The notes under the pieces: model-generated | Database searches by the model: none | Told to the model about the DNA's origin: nothing | What the model saw: only the letters and a program-made list of their open reading frames with translations | In this document: piece after piece, positions 58,044 to 64,000 of the stretch | Position numbering within the stretch: the first letter of the stretch is position 1 | How the letters are laid out: each line of letters starts with the position of its first letter | Translations under genes and position numbers: made by a program | Source of the DNA: Colletotrichum lupini | Taxonomy: Eukaryota; Ascomycota; Sordariomycetes; Glomerellales; Glomerellaceae | Direction: 5' to 3' | DNA length: 64,000 bases | Assembly (NCBI RefSeq): GCF_023278565.1 | Contig: NC_064675.1 | Span: forward strand, 5,704,001-5,768,000

Positions 58044-58955
58044 CTATTCCTTCTTGTCGGTGGCCTCGTACTTGTCCTCGGGATAGGGTCCGAATTCGGT
58101 GGTCTGGCGCTTCTCCTTCTTGCCGTTACCCTCATACTTATCCTCCGGGTAGGGTCCGAACTCGGTGGTCTGGCGCTTGGAGTTCTTGCTCTCGTACTTA
58201 TCCTCCGGGTAGGGTCCGAACTCGGTGGTCTGGCGTCTAGAGTTTTTGGCTTCGTACTTGTCTTCAGGATAAGGTCCGAACTCGGTCGTTTGACGCTTGG
58301 AGTTGCTGCTCTCGTACTTATCCTCTGGATAAGGACCAAACTCGGTTGTCTGGCGCTTCTCCTTCATGTTGTTGCGCTCATACTTGTCCTCGGGATAGGG
58401 TCCGAATTCCGTAGTCTGACGCTTCTCCTTCATGCTGTTGCTGTCGTACTTGTCTTCGGGGTAGGGGCCAAACTCTGTGGTTTGACGCTTCTCCTTGATG
58501 CTGTTTCCCTCATACTTGTCCTCGGGATAGGGCCCAAACTCGGTGGTCTGTCGCTTCGAGCTCTTGCCCTGGTAACTGTCTTCAGGGTACGGGCCAAACT
58601 CTGTCGTCTGGCGTCTTTGGTTGTCCTTGCCCTGGTAGTTATCTTCAGGGTAAGGACCAAATTCTGTAGTCTGACGCTTTCCATTCTCCTGTCCCTGGTA
58701 GCTATCCTCGGGGTAGGGACCAAATTCGGTCGTCTGGCGCCTCTGGCTCGCCCTACCCTGGTAGCTGTCTTCAGGGTAAGGGCCGAACTCGGTAGTCTGG
58801 CGCTTGCTGTTCGCCTTGCCCTGATAACTGTCCTCGGGATAGGGACCGAACTCGGTGGTTTGGCGCTTCTCCGGAACGGCAAGCTTGGCACCCGGGGCGG
58901 CGGCGGCAAGGCTTGCAGCGAAGGCAAGGATGGCGGTGACCTTTGTCATATGCAT
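58044..58955 (-). CDS. Kex2-processed repeat protein (KEP): secreted precursor with 13 peptide units
   Basis: The 303-aa intronless product begins with a signal peptide (MHMTKVTAILAFAASLAAAA; Met3 is an alternative start). A short spacer ends in KR at residue 31. The rest consists of 13 tandem units, each opening with the invariant QTTEFGPYPED, then S, N or K, then invariant Tyr. A variable hydrophilic tail follows, ended by KR or RR. Kex2 in the Golgi would cut after each pair and release peptides of roughly 18-22 residues whose N-terminal Gln can cyclise to pyroglutamate. Units 1-5 continue with Y-Q-G; units 6-13 with K-Y-(E/D), and four of these (6, 7, 8 and 12) end KEKR. Such precursors give rise to fungal pheromones, hyphal surface peptides and ribosomal cyclic peptides (dikaritins). 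The core resembles none of those known to me. The gene is divergent from a prolyl-4-hydroxylase-like gene. Confidence 0.88.
   Translation of the reverse strand: MHMTKVTAILAFAASLAAAAPGAKLAVPEKRQTTEFGPYPEDSYQGKANSKRQTTEFGPYPEDSYQGRASQRRQTTEFGPYPEDSYQGQENGKRQTTEFGPYPEDNYQGKDNQRRQTTEFGPYPEDSYQGKSSKRQTTEFGPYPEDKYEGNSIKEKRQTTEFGPYPEDKYDSNSMKEKRQTTEFGPYPEDKYERNNMKEKRQTTEFGPYPEDKYESSNSKRQTTEFGPYPEDKYEAKNSRRQTTEFGPYPEDKYESKNSKRQTTEFGPYPEDKYEGNGKKEKRQTTEFGPYPEDKYEATDKKE
58047..58862 (-). repeat. 13-unit coding tandem repeat of the KEP precursor
   Basis: Each unit is 57-69 bases. The encoded 11-residue core is identical in all 13 units, while its codons differ at many synonymous positions; for example the segment for D-E-P-Y-P-G has at least five different spellings. 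Linkers between cores vary in both length and sequence. Confidence 0.95.
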
Positions 58956-59728
58956 GATGGCGTTTGGAGTTATGAGAGGAAGGATGAATTTTGCTTGAAG
59001 AAGGTTGCTAGAGGCAAGGTGAAGACTGAAGATTTTGAAGAAGCTTGGAAGACTGTGAAGGTGTTTGACTTGATGAGTGAGTGAAGAAACCTTTTGCTGT
59101 TTCCGGGATAGATTGCACCCTTAAATATCCATTTTTCTGTTCAGCTTCGCTGTCGACTCGGCTAACAACTCATCAGTGAAGTTGCCGCTTCGTTCAAGAT
59201 TCAGAGGCCACGCCATCGGTCCGACGGACACGGGTGCTTTCGTCACTCGATGCCCTGTCGTGAACTTCCTGTTCGTGATAGCGTCAACGCGTCCTCACTC
59301 TTGCTGTTCGTGATACTCCATACTTCCGAGTCCACAGAAGAACTACAGCTCGATCGTATGACTCGTTGATCCGTTCAACCTTTTCCAAAGATCGAAAGTC
59401 AACGCATCGCCGCCCGTCGACGAGAATAAGTCGAGATGATTGCGTCTCCCATCGGGAATTCCAAGTTGACAAAGTTTGAACTTCGGGGATCGAGATCATC
59501 ATGAATCCAACCTTTGAAAATCTCAGAGTTTTTCGTGGCTCAAGGAACAACTCTAGGCATGAAGCGTCAGTTTCTCTCAAGTCCCGTGGGAAGCCTCTCG
59601 ATCGGGCATATAAGGCGGATATCCGTCGGGCCCACGATGCTGGTCTTAGCGTTTGCGATTCCTGACCATAAACTTCTTCTCTAACCTCTTTCAGTCAATC
59701 CCGTTCTAACATTCCCCCTCTTTACACA
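58956..59728. promoter_or_regulatory. Shared divergent promoter of the KEP precursor and the prolyl hydroxylase
   Basis: The 773 bases separate the two start codons. A TATA-like box for the hydroxylase lies at 59609-59613 (CATATAAGG), about 115 bases before its ATG. A TATA-like TTAAATAT at 59121-59128 (read on the minus strand) lies about 170 bases before the KEP ATG. Two CCG-N-CGG words occur, CCGACGG at 59221-59227 and CCGTCGG at 59623-59629. They are compatible with a Zn2Cys6 regulator, but this is only suggestive. Confidence 0.55.
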
Positions 59729-60557
59729 ATGGCTCTCAAGCAATTCTTGTCCATGTCCTTCGCCGCGGCTATCCTAGCGGCACTCTTCTCCGCAAAGTCT
59801 CGGTCCCAGGAGGAGCCCCAGATCCCACTCGGCAACTCTTGCCCGCGCCCGCGCTATACAGTACGGACGTTGTCATATGATCCACTCATTCAGCACATTG
59901 AGAACTTTATCACCCCAGATGAGTCCCAATACCTGCTGCAGATTGCGTACGTCAGAGCTCCTCCATATTGCTGAAGATTCGGGGTTTACTTGCTGACTGA
60001 CTCGATACAGGCAGCCTAGGTTCCAGCGGTCTCGCGCCATCGGCACTGACGGGCGATCCATTGCTGCGCAGGAACGAACCAGTTCCACAGCGTACCTGTC
60101 TTCGGATGATTTTGTCGTCCAATGCATCAGATCCCGCGCTTCGGAGTTTCAGGGCTACGTAGACCTTGACATGATGGAGGATCTGCAAGTGACGCGGTAC
60201 TTGGAGGGGCAGCAGTACACGAATCACTATGACTGGGCAGCGAACCCCGCGGCGAGAAACCAGACGACAAACAGGGAAACAACCTTCTTCGCCGTTCTCG
60301 ATGTGGAGTGTGCCAGCTGCGGGACACGGTTCTCCAAGATCTCCGTGGACTGGGGTGTCGAGGATGAGCGGTGGTGCAACCTGGTCGACTGTGCGGCCCA
60401 GACAGAGCTGACAGTGCGAGCGGTCGCCGGTAGTGCCGTCTTCTGGCGGAATCTCCATTCCGATGGCACCGGAGATTCTCGAACGCTACATGCCGGCCTT
60501 CCGGCGGTAGGCGGCAAAAAGATCGGGTTGAATATCTGGACACGCCGGGAGGTTTAG
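59729..60557 (+). CDS. Secreted prolyl 4-hydroxylase-like 2OG-Fe(II) dioxygenase
   Basis: Enzymes of the P4Hc family hydroxylate proline in peptides in the ER lumen using 2-oxoglutarate, O2 and Fe(II). Exons 59729-59946 and 60011-60557 join over a 64-nt intron into 254 aa. An N-terminal signal or anchor segment (SMSFAAAILAALFSA) directs it to the secretory pathway. The catalytic triad is complete: HYD at about residues 145-147, the distal His at about 233 (TLHAGLP), and the 2OG-binding Lys at about 243 (GGKKIGLNIW). The family segment DERWCNLVDC, followed by AVAGSAVFW, lies between. The gene is intact and compact. It shares its promoter region with the KEP gene, whose repeated core contains G-P-Y-P, so the precursor is a natural candidate substrate. 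That link is inference. Confidence 0.88.
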
Positions 60558-61021
60558 TGTGCATGTGAGGGGGGGGACTATCTCCCCGGGATATTGGACG
60601 TTTCGAAACAGCGCACCAATCATCTTTCACCCTTTTGACTCCGCTTTGTCACACGTTCTGTTAGCCTTTAGACCTTGTTTGTCCTGGTTAATCGAGATCT
60701 ATTTACAAGGGCCACAAAGTCTACATGCTCAAATTCGTACTCCTCTCACATGGCACCTGCTAGTCAATGACACAAATGGAGCTCTCTCTAAAGGCTCCGG
60801 TAAAGGTTTACACTAGTGCTTTCTATATCACGGCCATCTACACGCGGAAGACGGCAGCTCCTTTTTAGACTTTTGGGCAGAAAGCCGGTGGCATGAACCA
60901 TGATGATATTCAGCGTATAGTTTGTAAAGGGCGGTATCCCATTGGGTACATCGGTAATAGCGGCTATTTTGGCTCGAATCATTGGACGTGGCCGCTAGAG
61001 CCAACTCTTACGGAGCCTAAA
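60558..61021. other. 3' flank of the hydroxylase gene; no gene supported
   Basis: Normal base composition with presumed 3' UTR. It ends at the candidate boundary of the degraded repeat. Confidence 0.5.
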
Positions 61022-61229
61022 TGTTGGTATACACGTAGGCAGGTCAGACCTTTTGGGTCGCGACTAGGTCAATAGGTTAGTATAGGTCTATTGCGTGTGT
61101 GTATATAGGAGGGGAAGATCGTGGGCAGAGCCCGCGGTCCCTTAGTAGGTATAGGTAGGTAGAAAGGTCCGTTTGCACGGGCCTAGACTACTTACCTACT
61201 ACCCCTACCTAACTACTTAATAGGGCCCC
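61022..61229. repeat. Candidate edge of the degraded repeat, with an inverted repeat
   Basis: The segment begins TGTTGG, a common start of retroelement LTRs, and contains a TATATAGG box near 61101. It also carries an imperfect inverted repeat: TAGTAGGTATAGGTAGGTAG at 61124-61143 and a rough complement near 61188-61215. CpA and TpG are still present here, unlike in the adjacent block. Whether this is a true LTR cannot be decided because the other end is outside the window. Confidence 0.35.
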
Positions 61230-64000
61230 TTTTTTACCTCGTAATTTAATATTAGTAGTTTTTTATTTTTATAATAAAAAAGGCTAGAATAGGGGCTAGG
61301 TCCCCTGCTAGTGAGAATTAGTAATAGAATTTATAATTAATCCCCTATTTAGAAGTGCCTAAAGCCGTATACTAAAATTTTAATATAGCTTCTATTATGA
61401 TTATTTATATAGAAATTTTAGTATCCCCTCTTTCTAATTACTTCCTAATCCTCTAATATATATAATTTATATACCTAAACTCTTTAAAAATCGTCGAATT
61501 TAATATAATTAAAAAAGAGCTTTTTATTAGTTTAACTACGCCCTAAATACGTACGTTTCTCTCTAAGCTAAAGCCCGAGAGGTATATACGTTTACTAAAC
61601 GACTTATTACCTATAGTATATTACTATTTTAATTACGTATTACCTATCCTTTTATTTTAATTATAATAATTCTTTTATTAACGAATCGTTTAAGGGACTT
61701 ATTTAGTATGCTCTTTATAAACCCGTTAGCTAGGTTATTATTATTACTAATTTAATAAATTTCGTAGAGCTCGCGGCGTTTATATAATTACCTAAGTACT
61801 ATAATATCTATTATAAGGCGCTTTTCTTTTATAATACTTAGTTTAATAAGGTATTTATATAATAAGTATAAATTTATATAGATTATAGTAGGGATTTTTA
61901 AAACGTCAAGTTATTTAATAATAAGGTCTAGGGTAATTAAAATAGTATAAGTAACGTTAATACCTATAACTATTTTATAAACCTTTAATACTAGCACGCT
62001 CTAAGTAATCCTTTTATTTTTTATAAAGTTATAATAAATAATATTATTATTAATTATAAAGCTCTTGTTAGTCTATTCTTTATTTATAAGGATAATAATA
62101 TAACCTAGTTATGAGGTATAATTAGCGTTATTTATAAATAACTTATTTATAAAAACGAAGAATTTAGTTATAATTAGATTTAATAATACGAATATAAGCC
62201 CTCGGTTTAAGTAATTTATTTACTATTTAATACGACGGTTTAGCGCAACGTAATTAATAAATAATAGATCTACTTAGTATTAAGTAATAAATAACGTATT
62301 AAAAGCTACTTTTAATTAGTAAATTAATATAATATAAGTACCTCGAGCTCGCTACTTAACAAATTATTATTTAATATCTAATACCGAGGGGTTAACTTAC
62401 TTAAGCTTCTTTTTTTAATTCTTCTATCTAAGTACTATATTAATACTTTTTAATAAAATAATCCCGCTATTAAAAATAAGCGGCTCGTTAGCTAATAGTT
62501 ATTACTTTAGTTTAGTTAGTAGCTTAGCGCGCTTAAGCTTAGTTTCTTTTTTCTAACTAAAAGTCTTATTTAATAATCTAATAGTATTATCGGTTTATAT
62601 ATTAATAATACTAAATAATCCGCTTTCTTTTATTAAGACTAGTAAATATAAATTAAACGTAAATATTATTATTTAAAGTATTTTTAAATAATACTTATTA
62701 TATATTACCTATTAATAGGTACTAGATTTTATAAAACTGTATAGTAATTATATAACGTATAAAATAATACCCTTAGGGTATAAATAACGGATCCGAGCTA
62801 GTAATTAAATAAAAACCTTATAATAAAGAGGTTAGCTCGATTATATATATACTTAAGTAATATCTCGTAACTAAATAACGTAGCCTTTTTAAATTAAGGT
62901 CGGGGCTAGGGCGAGGATTAGACGTTAACTAGTTTTTTAAATTATTAATAATTATATAAAGATCTCTTTTTTCCCCTCGTTATTATACCCTTATATAACT
63001 AAATAAGATTTTTTAATAAGGTTAAGTTTTAAGTTCTTAATCTCGTTAATAAACTAAAACTTAAATATTCTTATATCCCTATATTTAGGGCTAAGTTAAA
63101 TAAATTTAATTACCCCTCTTTTTATTAATTTTAAAAGCTCTTTATTAGTAAATTCTATAAAAAGTACTCTTAGGGTAATAATAATACCCTTATTATAGAG
63201 CTTAGTAACTAGCTTAAGATTTACTTTTTTTTTAAATATAAAATAAGTCGTAGTTATAAAAGTATTACTATAGCCGCGCCGTATTAATATTTTTCTAATC
63301 CTCTTATTTTATAATAAAAAGTCGTTATTAATTACGATAATAATTTTATTAAAGACTTTATTTATAGCGGCGCTATTATTAGTTAGCTAGTTAATTATGG
63401 GGATTAATAAGCGGTTAACGTGCTCTATTATCGTAGTTAGTAGCTCGGGGTCGACCTTTTCTAAGTACTAGGGTTTAACTATAGTAGCCCAGAAGCTTAT
63501 TAAGCTATAAAGTAATTCTATTACGTAAGTAGTACTATTTATTAAAACGAGCTTAAATAGGCCTTTCTATCCCTTACCTTCTTACTAAACTTTAATATCT
63601 AATTATAATAATAGATTAATAGTATAAGAGATATTTAATCCGTTTTAAATAGCTAGTACTTCGCTTACTTACTTATTAATATAAAGTCTACGAACTTCCT
63701 TTATTACTTTCTTAACTACCTCTATATATTAAGTAATATTTAATAATAGTAGAGATTTATTAGAAGTGCGTAAAAAAGCTTTAAAAACGAGGAATATAAG
63801 AACGAGGCCGTTTAGGCTAATTATATTATTAACTACTTTAATTACGGCCTAAAGTATAGCCTCCGCGCTTATTAATAAGTATTTATTTTAAATAATATTA
63901 TATACCCTTTTAAGTACTATATAATATCTCTTAGCCTTACTAATACTATTATAAGCTTCGATAGGTACTTCCTTAACTTTAATAAATATAAATCTAATAA
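61230..64000. mobile_element. AT-rich, RIP-degraded repeat relic, continues past the window
   Basis: From about 61230 to the end the sequence is dominated by A and T with very frequent TpA. CpA and TpG are nearly absent while CpG and CpC persist; for instance 62521-62580 and 62881-62940 contain none of the two. No open frame of meaningful length survives. This is the signature of repeat-induced point mutation acting at CpA in a multicopy transposon. The type of element was not established. The block ends the gene-bearing region next to the KEP/hydroxylase pair. Confidence 0.85.

Noticed and set aside
58044..58955. Idea that the repeat protein is an alpha-pheromone precursor
   Set aside because: The units lack the Trp/Cys-rich, roughly ten-residue pheromone pattern of sordariomycetes, and the cleavage products would be about twice as long.
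61500..61570. Possible remnant of a Copia-type reverse transcriptase KAL... motif on the minus strand
   Set aside because: The match is short and needs several assumed RIP changes, and the distance to the candidate LTR edge is too small for the rest of a pol gene. The element type is left open.

Overview
The window looks like nuclear DNA of a filamentous ascomycete, most likely a sordariomycete and plausibly Hypocreales. Genes carry short introns (46-142 nt, one of 308 nt) with GTRAGT-like donors. Housekeeping proteins are fungal in type (Bre1, Bdp1, Rad23, Utp16). The right end is an AT-rich block almost free of CpA and TpG, the footprint of repeat-induced point mutation (RIP). The order below family level is inference.

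Layout. 1-774: N-terminal end of an MDR-type ABC exporter, cut by the window edge. 2114-2671: a compact Mutator-like non-autonomous transposon with 84-bp terminal inverted repeats and a 9-bp target duplication. 4759-5830: a Fic-domain protein whose catalytic histidine is glutamine. 7958-20261: a gene-dense block with SARAF, Bre1, Bdp1, Rad23 and a four-TM orphan. 20262-30489: about 10 kb with no supportable gene. 30490-41028: a second gene-dense block with a ten-exon GH35 beta-galactosidase, a mitochondrial TPR/Sel1-like protein, Utp16, a pantothenate/allantoate-type MFS transporter and a double zinc-knuckle protein. 41029-53231: about 12 kb containing only an intron-bearing tRNA-Trp. 53232-56957: a large RING-PH-VWA protein with the architecture of the Far1/Ste5 pheromone-pathway scaffolds. 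58044-60557: a divergent pair, a secreted precursor with 13 near-identical peptide units between dibasic Kex2 sites and a secreted prolyl-4-hydroxylase-like 2OG-Fe(II) dioxygenase. 61022-64000: a RIP-degraded repeat.

The strongest candidate for an undescribed system is the 58-60.6 kb pair. Every unit holds the invariant core QTTEFGPYPED followed by any residue and Tyr. The core contains two prolines (G-P-Y-P), and its DNA has drifted at synonymous sites while the peptide stayed fixed. The neighbouring gene encodes an enzyme of the family that hydroxylates peptidyl proline in the secretory pathway, and the two share a 773-bp intergenic promoter. The hypothesis is a Kex2-processed, possibly hydroxyprolinated, secreted peptide family. 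It sits against a RIP-mutated repeat, as many fungal accessory loci do. No UstYa-type (DUF3328) oxidase is seen, so it is not an obvious dikaritin cluster.

All gene models are manual splicings checked only for reading-frame closure and family motifs. No database search was run.
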